A DNA stretch of 64,000 nucleotides from Pollenia angustigena (taxonomy: Eukaryota > Arthropoda > Insecta > Diptera > Polleniidae), in contig OV884059.1 in NCBI GenBank assembly GCA_930367215.1, forward strand, positions 239,939,803 through 240,003,802, written 5' to 3'. The translations under genes were made by a program, and so were the position numbers. The notes beneath the pieces were generated by a model. The model worked only from the letters and a program-made list of their open reading frames with translations, was not told the origin of the DNA and did no database searches. Position 1 is the first letter of the stretch. Each line of letters opens with the position of its first letter. Below are positions 36,410 to 47,352 of this stretch, piece by piece.

Positions 36410-38398
36410 CCGTACGATTCATAACCAGCAAAACTCCTTTAATTTCATAACCAGGTACCCGGGTACCCGAAGTAGGTTGTTTTGCGTTTATTGAAATAAA
36501 ATAATATTTTCCTGTAAATATTTTTGTTGTTGATTATATTTTGCGTTCTCAAATGTACAAATTTGATATTTGGAAAAAAAACTGGTTTCTGTTCGTAAAG
36601 CGACACAAGTAGGCAGAAACTGGTTTTATGTAAGGGCTGTTTATTTGCTTATTTTGCTTATTTTCGTTACCTACTTGCTTAATTGCTTTTGAATTAGGTA
36701 GCAGATGTTCATTTGTGTCGTAAAATTGAAATATTTCATTTGCTTCGCCAGTCTGTGTTGAATATTTGAACAGTGAAGTTGGTGAAAAATGAGCCGCAAC
36801 GACCGATATTTGTCTACAAGGGAATACTGGAATTTGAGTGATGAAGCAAGAAGCACATTTATTCAACGTTTATTTGAGGAAGTGACTCAAGATGAGGACC
36901 TTGAAGTGGACCCTGAGGAAGACCAACATGAAGAAAATGTGGCCTATACTGGCGAAGTTTCGGAATCAGAGAATGAAGATTTGAATGTTGACAACGCAAA
37001 CGAAATTGCAGCTGCTATTGGCGCACCAGAGGAAATTTTCTTTGATGATGAAAGTGAAGATGATGATATGCAAGAAGATGCACCAACAACAAACCCAGCA
37101 GACTACACGACTGCACGTGACGGCACACAATGGCAGCGAACACCACGTAGTTGCCAACAAGTGAGAAGCCACAATATATTCAGAGACCGCTGTGGTCCAG
37201 CGCGGATTACTGAAAATATGACGCCTTTGCAGTGTTTCAAATCATACCTCACAGTAGAAATGGTGGATATAATAGTGCGCCACAGATATTATGTGCCATC
37301 AGAATATTTGACCATTGATGAACAATTATATCCATACCGTGGTAGAACCAAATTCACCCAATATATACCCTCGAAGCCAGCAAAATATGGCATAAAAGTA
37401 TGGTGGATTTGCGATGCCAAAAACTCATATCCACTTCATGGCCAAATATATACTGGCAAACAAGAAACTGGTCGTGAAGTTGGTGTTGGCGAAAGAGTGG
37501 TGAGAGATTTAGTTGGGCCATACTACGGTAGCGGACGAAATATAACAATGGATAATTTTTTTACGACGCTGCCGTTGGCTAGGCAACTAAAAGTAGAAAA
37601 GCTCAGCATTGTGGGTACACTCCGCAGCAACAAAGCTTACATCCCTGCGGAGATGAAAGAAGACAAAAAAAAAGACGTTGGTTCAAGTTTATTTGGCTTC
37701 TACGACAACGTAACACTGCTCTCATATAAGCAGCGGAAGTCCAACTCGGTCATCCTTCTTTCTAGTATGCATGATGATGCACAAATTGAGGAGAATGGGA
37801 AACCAGAAATTATAAATTTTTATAATCAAACAAAAGGTGGGGTGGACGTAATGGACCAAACGCTCCAAGAATACACGATCCAGCGACAAACAAGAAGATG
37901 GCCGATGTCATTTTTCTATAACATCATTGATGTGAGCGCATTTGCATCACACATCATATATTATGGAAATAATCCAACTGCACGATACACCACGACGCGC
38001 AGGAAGAATTTCCTGCGTCAACTGGCAGAAAACCTGTGCATTCCTGTTATAGAAAATAGAATTTCTATCATTAAAATATGAAAAAATAAATAAAAAAGAC
38101 ATTTATTTCCAATAAAAACAACACAAAAAAAACGTTTTTTCATTTACATGTCAGGCATTTACATAGGAATTGCATTAGGGTACCCGGGGACCCGGTTGTG
38201 TGTTTATGGGGGTAAAACATTTAAAATCATTTTTTAAAGAAAATATTGAAAATATTTTGAATTTTTTCGTATTTAAATCTTAGTTTAGCCAAAATCTCTC
38301 ATGATCCGGAGTTTTATGTCCATATCTCAAAAATTTTAGGCACAGCAGCACTTTAAAGTCAAAAAAGGTACACAGGTACCCGGTTATGAATCGTAGGG
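36410..38398 (+). mobile_element. piggyBac-type transposon with intact TTAA and ends
   Basis: TTAA 36406-36409, then CCGTACGATTCATAACC; the right end GGTTATGAATCGTAGGG is followed by TTAA 38399-38402. The 17-bp ends differ at one base. Subterminal GGTACCCGGGTACCCG (near 36455) and GGTACCCGGGGACCCGG (near 38179) are palindromic motifs suitable as transposase sites. The element carries one transposase gene and sits in the middle copy of the composite repeat. Confidence 0.93.
36789..38081 (+). CDS. piggyBac-family transposase, internally deleted
   Basis: A 430-residue open frame. The N-terminus is acidic (residues 35-95 rich in Asp/Glu), as usual in piggyBac. The RNase H-like core has all three catalytic Asp: D177 in TIDEQL, D255 in TMDNFF and D353 in GGVDVMDQ, with family-like spacing of 78 and 98. 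YIPSKPAKYGIKVWWICD, IVGTLRSNK and YNQTKGG are classic motifs. Compared with full-length members (550-600 residues) the segment normally lying between the N-terminal helical part and YxPSEYLTIDEQ is shortened: residue 165 joins directly onto the core, so about 90 residues are missing, and the Cys-rich C-terminal finger is absent. The frame stays open across the junction. It is probably inactive, or it could bind ends and interfere with transposition; that is inference. Confidence 0.9.
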   Translation: MSRNDRYLSTREYWNLSDEARSTFIQRLFEEVTQDEDLEVDPEEDQHEENVAYTGEVSESENEDLNVDNANEIAAAIGAPEEIFFDDESEDDDMQEDAPTTNPADYTTARDGTQWQRTPRSCQQVRSHNIFRDRCGPARITENMTPLQCFKSYLTVEMVDIIVRHRYYVPSEYLTIDEQLYPYRGRTKFTQYIPSKPAKYGIKVWWICDAKNSYPLHGQIYTGKQETGREVGVGERVVRDLVGPYYGSGRNITMDNFFTTLPLARQLKVEKLSIVGTLRSNKAYIPAEMKEDKKKDVGSSLFGFYDNVTLLSYKQRKSNSVILLSSMHDDAQIEENGKPEIINFYNQTKGGVDVMDQTLQEYTIQRQTRRWPMSFFYNIIDVSAFASHIIYYGNNPTARYTTTRRKNFLRQLAENLCIPVIENRISIIKI

Positions 38399-38399
38399 T

Positions 38400-39062
38400 T
38401 AATTAGGCTTAAGTTCATTAAATTTAATTTTCATTAAATTATTTTTTTATGAAGAAAGGAATTTTACAACATGAAAATTAATTAAAATTTATTGATAATT
38501 TTTCATTCTTGACTCAATCTGGGCTCGAACCCAGGTGTTTACGGACAGGTTACCCTGACATGTTTCGATTGCAACCACTCAATCTCCTCAGAGGGCTTGC
38601 CGTTTAACACTCGCAGCCATCGACGACTGCTGACGTCATTAGTCAAACATCAATCCTTAAACCAAATTGTATTCAACCTTTGGTAGATCGAAATTTGCTT
38701 TGAATGATTATCTATACAAAGGTTGAATACAATTTGGTTGAAGGATTGATGTTTGACTAATGACGTCAGCAGTCGTCGATGGCTGCGAGTGTTAAACGGC
38801 AAGCCCTCTGAGGAGATTGAGTGGTTGCAATCGAAACATGTCAGGGTAACCTGTCCGTAAACACCTGGGTTCGAGCCCAGATTGAGTCAAGAATGAAAAA
38901 TTATCAATAAATTTTAATTAATTTTCATGTTGTAAAATTCCTTTCTTCATAAAAAAATAATTTAATGATAATTAAATTTAATGAACATAAGCCTAATTAA
39001 AAATATTAAAAATTTGGATTAAAAACCATAAATAGTTCAATAAAATAACCACAATACTAATA
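38400..39062. repeat. Long inverted repeat (foldback) with 34-bp loop
   Basis: The arms 38400-38682 and 38717-39003 are near-perfect inverses. The outer 60 bp of the right arm (39004-39062) pair with 36345-36405, on the other side of the piggyBac insertion. Before that insertion each arm was about 345 bp. Confidence 0.88.
38803..38890 (+). other. tRNA-like Pol III signature in the foldback unit
   Basis: GATTGAGTGGTTGCAA resembles the A box of Leu/Ser tRNAs (CCGAGTGGTTAAGG type), and CTGGGTTCGAGCCCAG is a B box with a near-complete T arm. The stems at either end do not pair as an acceptor stem, so this is a tRNA-derived sequence and not a tRNA gene. The same signature lies on the minus strand of the two other copies (near 35960-36045 and 38510-38595). 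Confidence 0.5.
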
Positions 39063-39073
39063 TTTGTGTAGTC

Positions 39074-39850
39074 ATTTTAAAGTCGGTGTCTAATACAAAT
39101 TCTTTTTGTAAGTTAAGGTATTAATATTGACATGTATTTTACTGTGGTTTATTTATTGTTATTTTTTGTTTGTCTGCTGTACTGTACTTACACTCTTAAA
39201 ATTGTTGTTGTACATGTTATAGACAAGCACAGATAATGATACTCAAAGAATATCGAAATATCGACAACAAATAACAATTAAATTAATTTTCACCACTGAC
39301 CTCGAGCTCAAATAAAAACATTTTTATTAATAAATTAAAAGGTCGAATGAAGACAACTTTAATTAAAATTAAATAATAATAATATTAACAACCCAGAGCA
39401 AATTTAATAAATAATGGATTTAAAGATAATTATGTTATCATTAAGCCTTAATAAGTTGAAAGTTCAAATACTCTTTCTTTCAAACTAATTAGTCGTCCCA
39501 CCCTGTGGTCAATTAGCTCACTTTGACTAGACGCCTGCATAAATGGATTTGTACTTAAAAAGTACATATGATCTAGCAAAGCATGAACACTTACTCGAAC
39601 TATAATGAAAAACATGGTACATGTTTTTGAGAACAACAAAATTAGCGAGTAACTATTGGTTGTTACTCGACTTTGTTTGTGCTTGCTAACCACTTGTTCG
39701 TTTTTCTCTGTCACTTGACCATTCATAAAACGAACGGTCGAGTATCATGCGACAGCCAAACTTCACTAGGTACCATCAGTACCACGTGGAGTTTTGCAAA
39801 CATTAAAAACAAAAAAATATTGTATTTTTTAACTGTTAAGTTTAATAAAA
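39074..39850. other. No gene recognised
   Basis: AT-rich DNA; small frames at 39448-39858 overlap on both strands and have no support. Confidence 0.4.
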
Positions 39851-41322
39851 ACAAGTAAGGGTGCTATATTCGGCTATGCCGAATCTTATATACCCTTCAC
39901 CATGGCTTGGAAAGAACAGAAGTTTATATATATATTTAAATATATGTATATATACATGTTATAAAATATATATCGTTTAGTTTTATTTAATTATTTGCAC
40001 ATGATTGCATGCTATTAAATATATTAAAAGTTTAATTAATATATAGCACGTTAAGTTTTGATCGAATTTCAGTATTTGGTCATACCGACATCTTAAAGTA
40101 TAAAATTACCATTTACTTTGGTGATAAAACTTGTAGTCGGGAAGTTCTATGGTTCACGAAAATAGGTATTAAAACAAAAACTATATTTTTGACATTACTT
40201 TTTTTCTAAGTTTCCGAGTTTTTTTAAATATTTCCGATATTTTGATATCTAAAACGTATGAATAGGTCATAATACAGCTCTTAAATTTTAGCTTTTATAA
40301 AAATGTTAATGTTTTTAGTCCTTTTTTGGAGTATTTTGCACATAACTTAACCATTTTTAACCGATTTGGCAGATTTATATACCAACGTGCTTAAAAATAA
40401 TTTTTCCATTAAATTGGCTTTTAGGCATACATATATATACCTACATATGTGTACATATATTTAAGCAAACTTAATTATAAAAAAAAACAAACTTAATTAT
40501 AAAAAGAGTAACTTTTGGGATTTCAGTATTTTAATTATAACTCAGCCATTTTTTAACCGATTTGACAGATTCATATACCGTCGTGTTTAGCAAGAAATTT
40601 TCCATTTATTTGTGTTATAAAACTTGGACTCGGGAAGATCCATGGTTACCGAAAATGGGTATTTAAAAAAAAAAATTAATTTTGGTCATAACTTTTTTGT
40701 ATCTGAACCGATTTTCCCGAGTTCTTTATAAAATATGTTCTACTAAAAATTTCCGATATTTTGGTTTATAAGTCATATCCATAGGACATATGACAGCCCT
40801 AAAATTTAGGTTTTTATACAATTTTTAATTTTTTTTGTACGGGAGGTACCACGCCCACTTCTCCAATCCCGCCCACATTTTGTAGGGTGGTGTGTATTGA
40901 CAACCAAAATGTGTGTACCTAATTTGGAAATTTTGGCTCTTACCGTTCTCCAGATATACAGAAAAAAGCAATAAAAATACAACAACAACAAGGGATTTTT
41001 GGAAAAAATTAGAGGCAGTCGTGGTTTTTTGATCATATCTCAGCCATTTGTGGACCGATCTTGCTGAATTTCAATAGCACGAAATGGTGGACTATATGTG
41101 ACATAAATGTAAAACAACCTAGCCGCTATCATGTCTGGTTCTCCCGAAAAACAAATATCAAGCGTAAGACGGACAGACGGACGGATATCGTTAAATCAAC
41201 TTCTCTCCTCATAAGGACCCAGAATATATATACTTTATAGGGTCTAAGATCAATATTGTAGAAATTACAAACGGAATGACAAACTTATATATACCCTTTT
41301 CCACCTGTGGTGAAGGGTATAA
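39851..41322. repeat. Dispersed fly repeat with hairpin ends (copy with both ends)
   Basis: Starts ACAAGTAAGGGTGCTATATT, CGGCTATGCCG, TATACCCTTCACC; ends GGTGAAGGGTATAAAA. Inside, a block with ACCGATTTG(G/A)CAGATT and ATATACC occurs twice (about 40340-40400 and 40540-40590), and 41160-41300 carries GACGGACAGACGGACGG and ATATATATACTTTATAGGG. It is the most complete copy of the family also seen at 6.0-8.3, 23.6-24.2 and 34.5-35.5 kb. No protein recognised. Confidence 0.65.
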
Positions 41323-41389
41323 AAATGGAAATAAATGAGGTATGTTTATACCTACATATCTTTATTTATTTAGATCATTTAGATTTTTA

Positions 41390-42692
41390 TCTATATATAT
41401 AAAAAGAAGTGTACATTTTGATTGTCACTCCATAACTCGAGAACGGCTCGACCGATTGCCATAAAATTTTTAGGGAAGGTACAGGGAGGAGTGATGATGG
41501 TTAGTTGATTTTGAAATCCAAAATCGGGGCAGGGGAATTGGTACCCCCCATAGAATGCCAATATTTAATATCGCATATCTTAAGACCCGCTGCACGCATT
41601 TTGTTGAACTTTTGGTAGTAGGATCTTCTAAGCCCCAAAATTTAAATAAAACAGTAGCGGGGGAAGTGGTTCCCCCCATAGGACGCCAATGTTTAATATA
41701 GCATATCTTAAGAACTGTTACAGTGAGAATGTTCAAACTTTGTAGAAGTCACTCTTATGGTATACTACTCTATTGAGAATAAAAATAAAGCGGTAGGCGC
41801 AGGGGGGAAATACCTCCCATAGGATGCATATATTAAATATAGCTCAACTGAAGAACTATTTAAGGGACAGCCTTCAAACGTGGTTAAAGCTACTATTATG
41901 GTAAAATGAAAATTTCAATATAAAAATGGGCGGGGTTGACAGGGGAGGAGCAGTACCCCTCATAGATAGAAATATAATTAAGAGCCGCTGCATGCATTTT
42001 GTTGAACTTTTGATAGTAGGATCTTCAGAGCCCCAAAACTGAAATAAAATAGTAGCGGGGGAAGTGTTACCCCCAAAAGGACACCAATGTTTAATATCAC
42101 ATATCTTAAGAACTGTTATAGTGAGAATGTTCAAACTTTGTAGAAGTCACTCTTATGGTATACTACACTATTGAAAATAAAAATAAAGCGGGTAGGCGCA
42201 GGGGGGGAAATACCTCCCATAGGATGCATATATTAAATATCACTCAACTGAAGAACTATTAAAGGGAGAGTCTTCAAACGTGGTTAAAGCTACTATTATG
42301 GTTAACTTTAAATTTCAATATAAAAATGGGCGGGGTTGACAGAGAAGGAGCAGTACCCCTCATAGATAGAAATATAATTAAGAGCCACTGCACGGATTTT
42401 GTTGAACTTTTGATAGTAGGATCTTCAGAGCCCCAAAACTGAAATAAAATAGCAGCGGGGGAAGTGTTACCCCCCATGGGACACCAATGTTTAATATCGC
42501 ATATCTTAAGAACTGTTAAGTGAGAATGTTCAAACTTTGTAAAAGTCACTCTTATGGTATGCTACACTTTTGAAAATAAAAATAAAGCCGGTAGGCGCAG
42601 GGGGAAATACCTCCCATAGGATGCATATATTAAGTATCTCTCAACTGAAGAAGTGGTTAAAGCAGTGTAGCGAAGCGCACGGGTTAAGCTAG
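41390..42692 (+). mobile_element. Non-autonomous Helitron
   Basis: Begins TCTATATATATAAAAAGAAG directly after A and ends GGGTTAAGCTAG directly before T, the A^T target, 5'-TC and CTRR-3' termini of Helitrons. Just before the end, GCGAAGCGC can form a small hairpin, as expected near the 3' end. The motif ATAACTCGAGAACGGCTCGA near 41430 is shared by many insect Helitrons, from memory. The interior is a tandem array of units of about 400 bp (AAGAACTGTTA at about 41710, 42109 and 42509) plus a leading partial unit. No Rep/helicase gene is present; minus-strand frames across it are products of the repeat. Confidence 0.8.
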
Positions 42693-45076
42693 TTTATTTA
42701 TAAATTTTTAAAAGTGAAATTTATTTGCAATAATATTAACTTGTATATGAAAAAATATTTAGGCAAAATTACACAAAAAAAAATTCTAATTATCTAGTCT
42801 AAAGAAATAAATTTTTGTCTAATTTTTGGGTAATTACACAAATTTCAGCTTTACTACAAGTACCACATGAAGTGACCATAATTTTATAGGTACTTCTTTT
42901 TCGTTGTACCCATTTTTATATGTTCCTTTTTTTCGGAACATATTTCATCTTCGGCTGCTGCATGTTAGTATTTATAAAAACAACAATCACTTCTCTTCAC
43001 TTTTTGCGCGTTAAGCAAGAGAACAAATAAATACTATATTCGACAGCGAGTTTCACATGTGAAGAAAAAAGTTACTCGTTGCAGACCTCTAACTTTGACC
43101 CACTTGAATTTGTTTCCCCTACAATTTTATGTTAAAATCAGAACTAGTCATTTAAGTGCTTGTAATTATTTATGGGATGCAACAAGTAATAAATTATACA
43201 TATGAGCAACTTCAAAAATTTACGACACCTAGACAATTTTTTTTTTAATTTTTTTTTTTTGTCTGACATCAATGTTGATTTGCGTGTGTATAAACCGATA
43301 TTTGAGCATGTGAAATCCGTTCGCGTTAATCATTTTTATTACACGGCGCAAATTTTACTGCGGTTTAAAGTTAAAAATTAAAAAAAAAATATAAAAATTA
43401 CAGTTTTTGTTAAAATTGAAAAAGGATAACGCGAGTGGATAATACCCCTTAAGGGCTTTCTTAGCACACTAAAATATTTGTAAAAGCTTGAATACTTTTT
43501 AAAATACACTGGAAAAAAAACATAAAAAAATTTTTTTTGATCGTGTATGCATATAAAAATTTATTTAAAATTGTTAAACATTTTACAAAATTACGGCTAG
43601 TATAAGACATAATTTGCAATATTTTGGGAAAAAAACTATTTGGCTATCGCTAATGGCTTAAGAGATATAACCATTTAAACTTTACCACTCATGATTTTTT
43701 TTACCAAATTATATATTTAGATCAGTAGTACTCAAATATTTATTCTTAGAAGCACTCAGCAAAAGCTACTATGATCATAATTTGTTTCGCTTCTCAGTTT
43801 TTTTTTTAACGAATTTTAGAAATTTTAAAATGTATATTCTGAAACCAAATCAAATATTTCATATAAGGATGCTTTTTGAGGTTAGAAACATTTTGTTTCT
43901 CCATAAAATTTTAAATCCTTAAAATTTTTTGGTGCGTTTTCAATTTTAGTATCAAGCTCAGTAAAGTCTTCTATTCGATGTACGTTTGAGCGGAATTGAT
44001 ACAGCGCTTCAGTTGTCACAAAGCGAAATGTGTTTGGAAAAAACTGCCGCTGCACGCGCCAGGGTTGAAAAAAATTATTTTTTTTTGCACTTTATCAGTT
44101 TAGTCCGTCGCGAAGAATCTATTTAGATACCTTACCATGACATGTTTTGATATAAAAAAAAGCTTAAAAATAAATTGTTTTTTTGCAAAAATTTTCAAAA
44201 GTTCATAAAATTTTTGCGTTTAAAAATTTTAAAGTGCGTTTTCGCCTCGGAGGTGCCCTTTACGAAGTTACTCACATCACGCAATACACTAGCCAACTTA
44301 AAAGGCAATTCAGATTGTCAGACGCAAAAAAGATAAATTTTTAAAAAATTTACGCTAATTTCTTTTAAGTTTGTGATGTCCGTGATACGTTATTGGTGCG
44401 CTGACACCAACTTGATACACCTCAAACTTTATAAAATTACGCAGTTTTTTAATTCTGCGCTTAAAACTCATTTTTATTAAACGGCGCAAAAACTCTATGC
44501 AAAATCTTCAAAAATTTCTAAATTCGGAAAATTTTGGTTTCACTTTAAAACACCATGCAACTTTTCACGCAGCAGCGATATCAAAATTTTTTTTTTAGTG
44601 GATATATCCTCCAAGTCTAGTGACTAAATTTTGTATGGGTTTGGATCTAAAAGCTTAAAACTATTACAAAGAAAACGGAATGAATGAAAAAACTCTTGGA
44701 AGTTTCAAGTCGTTTTTTTAATTTTTCGAATTTTAGATGACCACCAATTCTTAAGGTGAGGACTGTTCAACGTAAAACTTTGCACGTCATATCCTTCAAG
44801 TATAGTCATCCAAACCCTGTACAACGTTTTTTTCAATTCATCAAACTTAACGAAATAAGAGCCATAGTATGTCGGTTTCAGCAGGTGCTCAAAAAATTTG
44901 AAGTAGCCCATATACAAACAAACGGTTTTAACCCTTCCGTAACTGAAAAGGTGCGTTTTGGAATTAATTTTTTTCTTTAGAAGTTGCTAACCGTCGCACA
45001 CTGGGGCCAAAAGGCCTTTTTTATCGGATTAATTCATGACTCCTCAGCTACAACAGTGGGACACACTTAATTTGAT
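42693..45076. other. No gene recognised left of the Polinton
   Basis: AT-rich DNA with several poly-T runs and CG-containing islands (near 43310-43330 and 44050). The last 45 bp (from about 45036) resemble the tandem repeat seen right of the Polinton. Confidence 0.4.
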
Positions 45077-45082
45077 GTGGGC
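45077..45082. repeat. Polinton target duplication, left copy (GTGGGC)
   Basis: GTGGGC precedes the 5'-AG end; the identical hexamer follows the 3'-CT end at 60673-60678. Six bases is the duplication length known for Polintons. Confidence 0.93.
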
Positions 45083-46200
45083 AGTAGTGTGTTTAGAGCG
45101 GTTCTAGCGCAACTACGCCATACAAAGTTGGGAGCAAGCCGTAACCCAGTAAACAATTTAATGTAAAACTATCGCCTATCTATCGCCTTCTTATTGCCTC
45201 CAATTTAGGAGCATGCAAGCAAACAATTGTTTGCTGGGTTATACATTCACTCCTGAGAAATAGAGGCAAAAGGGAAATGACGTGTAAAAAAAAGTTGTTT
45301 ATTTATGATTTTTAAAATTTTGTGAGGGATGATAATTTTACTTGTGCATAAGAATTTGTGGGAAAATTTTTTTTTTATTTATTAAGTAGCAGGTGTTAAA
45401 TTTCTTGGTGTACGTGTCTTGAAGATTTTGAAATTTTGTGAGGGATGATAATTTTACTTGTGCGTTTTCGTATTAACGATAAAACTGATCGTGGAATAAT
45501 TATTTTTAGTTTTTCAGTTATTGTGTGTGTGTTTAGAATAGTTAATGACTTTGTTGCATAGGTTTTCTAGTGACTTTTTGCTTTGAATGACTCGGTAGGT
45601 TTGTGGGATAGTGGGCAAAAAGGAAATGACGTGTAAAGAAAGTTGATTATTTAGCAGGTATGACATTTTTGTTAGTTGTGAAATTTCTTCGTGTACGTGT
45701 CAGTCTTGAAGATTTTAAAAATTTTGTGAGGGATGATAATTTTACTTGTGCGTATTCGTATCAAAGATAAAACTGATCGTGGAATAAGTATTTTTATTTT
45801 ATTTAGATTGATAACGATTATTCATGTGAAAAGTAGGATTCCATCCACTTTTTTTTTTTTGTATCAACAGCAACCAGCTGCACATTAATTGTGTTTACAT
45901 AATTAATCAGCATAAATACTCAGAATTATATTATAAAAAACAGTAGAAAGTAACTTCTTGATTAATATTTTGCCTTATCGTACTCTACTCCTCCTTATTT
46001 ATAACAATAACAACAACAACAACTTAGAATATACATGAATAGAGCTGACGCAGCTGTGACAAGTCAAACAGAAAACAAATCCAAAAAAACAAAATGTTTG
46101 GTTTTCTGAAATTCTTAAATTCTACTAAAATAAGCCCCGCCCCTTATTTATAAATTTGTTAACTAATGAAATATGACGGGACTGTACCAAAAATATGATT
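45083..46200. repeat. Polinton left terminal inverted repeat
   Basis: Matches the inverse of 59533-60672 with only scattered substitutions and small indels; the match stops after ACCAAAAATATGATT. It contains three copies of a 33-bp unit around TTTTGTGAGGGATGATAATT (45314, 45431, 45717), two copies of GGAAATGACGTGTAAA and a GATCGTGGAATAA motif repeated twice. Confidence 0.95.
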
Positions 46201-46350
46201 TATTGTGAAATTCAAACTGTTGATTGAACATGCTTAATCATGTTTATAATTATTAAATATCACAAATACAATAATAAAACTAACCTAGCTGTATCAAAAC
46301 CAAACATGATTGAACATGTTTAAAATTTTTTATCTATAATAATAAAGAGA

Positions 46351-46362
46351 TATAAATACCGC
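46351..46362 (+). promoter_or_regulatory. Candidate core promoter of the BIR gene (TATAAATACCGC)
   Basis: A TATA box 126 bp before the first ATG, with an ATTAGTATA stretch about 30 bp downstream that could be an initiator. The exact 12-mer recurs in front of the polymerase gene (59498-59509, minus strand). Confidence 0.5.
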
Positions 46363-46476
46363 ATACAATTTATTTAAACAATTAGTATATTGCGATATTT
46401 CATAAAGTTAAAATACTATTTTTTAATAATTGTGTCTAATATTTCAATACATTAAAATTTTTAAATTAAAATTAAA

Positions 46477-47156
46477 ATGGTTAAAGATTTAAAATCCGAA
46501 TGTAATAATAAAGATTCTCATCATTTAAAACAATCTCCATACACGCCACGCTATAGCATGAACGATAATCTTCATAGAGAAGATGAACGTTTAAAAACTT
46601 TTATATGTTGGCCATTAAAATGGTTAGATAAAAGTGAATTAGCAATGACTGGTTTGTTTTATAGCGGAGATTACGATAAAACAAAATGTTATTTTTGCGA
46701 AGTTGAAATATGGATCAACCTTTAACAGAACATTTGCGTTGGTCACCAAATTGTGCTTTACTGAGAAGACGTTGTACCAATAATGTACCTATTAATTCTA
46801 ATGTATTAGATCAAATACTACCACCACCCAGCTATGATACCTGTGGTCTAAGAGGTGTAGAAGGGGAAATACGAGACGATCATTTCTACAACATTCCAGA
46901 ATATAATTATATAGAAGGGAACAACGATGATATCAATAGATGTAAAAATATAACATATTATGGAGATCAAGTTATTGAAATCCCAATTTCATTTGTTGAA
47001 TGCTCAAAAACGACATCACAAAACGCTGAGTTTTTATCATCATCATCCATAAAAAATATAACAAAATACTTTTTTATTTATCATTTAATATTATTCATCT
47101 TATTTATAATTTTATTTGTATTAGAATATATTTTATTTGTTGAAATTAGTAAATAA
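46477..47156 (+). pseudogene. BIR-domain (IAP-like) protein with C-terminal membrane segment, frame broken
   Basis: Two overlapping plus frames, 46477-46725 and 46710-47156, make one gene. The first holds the N-terminal two-thirds of a baculoviral IAP repeat: EDERLKTFICWPLKW, LAMTGLFYSGDYDKTKCYFC, with the C-x2-C zinc ligands. The second starts DQPLTEHLRWSPNC, giving the H-x6-C ligands. The second Cys and the His are 32 nt apart, where the family has 16 residues (48 nt), so about 16 nt have been lost, removing the GGLxxW part and shifting the frame. After the BIR comes a polar stretch and then a strongly hydrophobic helix (last 35 residues, FFIYHLILFILFIILFVLEY), predicted to span a membrane. 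There is no RING or CARD. BIR proteins restrain caspases; a membrane-tailed form on a Polinton would be an accessory anti-apoptotic gene (inference). First gene inside the left inverted repeat. Confidence 0.8.
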
Positions 47157-47352
47157 AGAATATAAAAGAAAAAAAAAATTAAAAATTTTTAATCTGAAAA
47201 GATCTGTATATCTTTATCTCTTTCTTTCACATTAGTATATAAAAATTAATTAAATATACTAAGATCGATTTAGTTCAACTCATATAAATTCATAGAAATT
47301 GATTTAATGCTTTAGTTGAAGAAAAGAAACTAAAGTGAACAGTTATAGAAAA

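Larger units (their letters stand above)
35811..39073. repeat. Composite repeat: two direct and one inverted copy, 12-bp flanking duplication
   Basis: ATTTGTGTAGTC occurs at 35811-35822 and 39062-39073, bracketing the block like a target duplication. Inside, a unit of about 340 bp that contains GGCTCGAACCCAGGTGTTTA appears three times: direct at 35823-36157, direct at about 36345-38714 (split by the piggyBac element) and inverted at 38717-39060. The first copy lacks the outer 45 bp present in the other two. An AT-rich spacer at 36160-36344 holds no gene. Confidence 0.75.

Noticed and set aside
38803..38890. Functional tRNA-Leu or tRNA-Ser
   Set aside because: Acceptor stem absent; present in three copies inside a foldback repeat.
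41470..42549. Three similar minus-strand frames of about 90 residues
   Set aside because: They repeat because the Helitron interior is tandem; no protein family is recognised.
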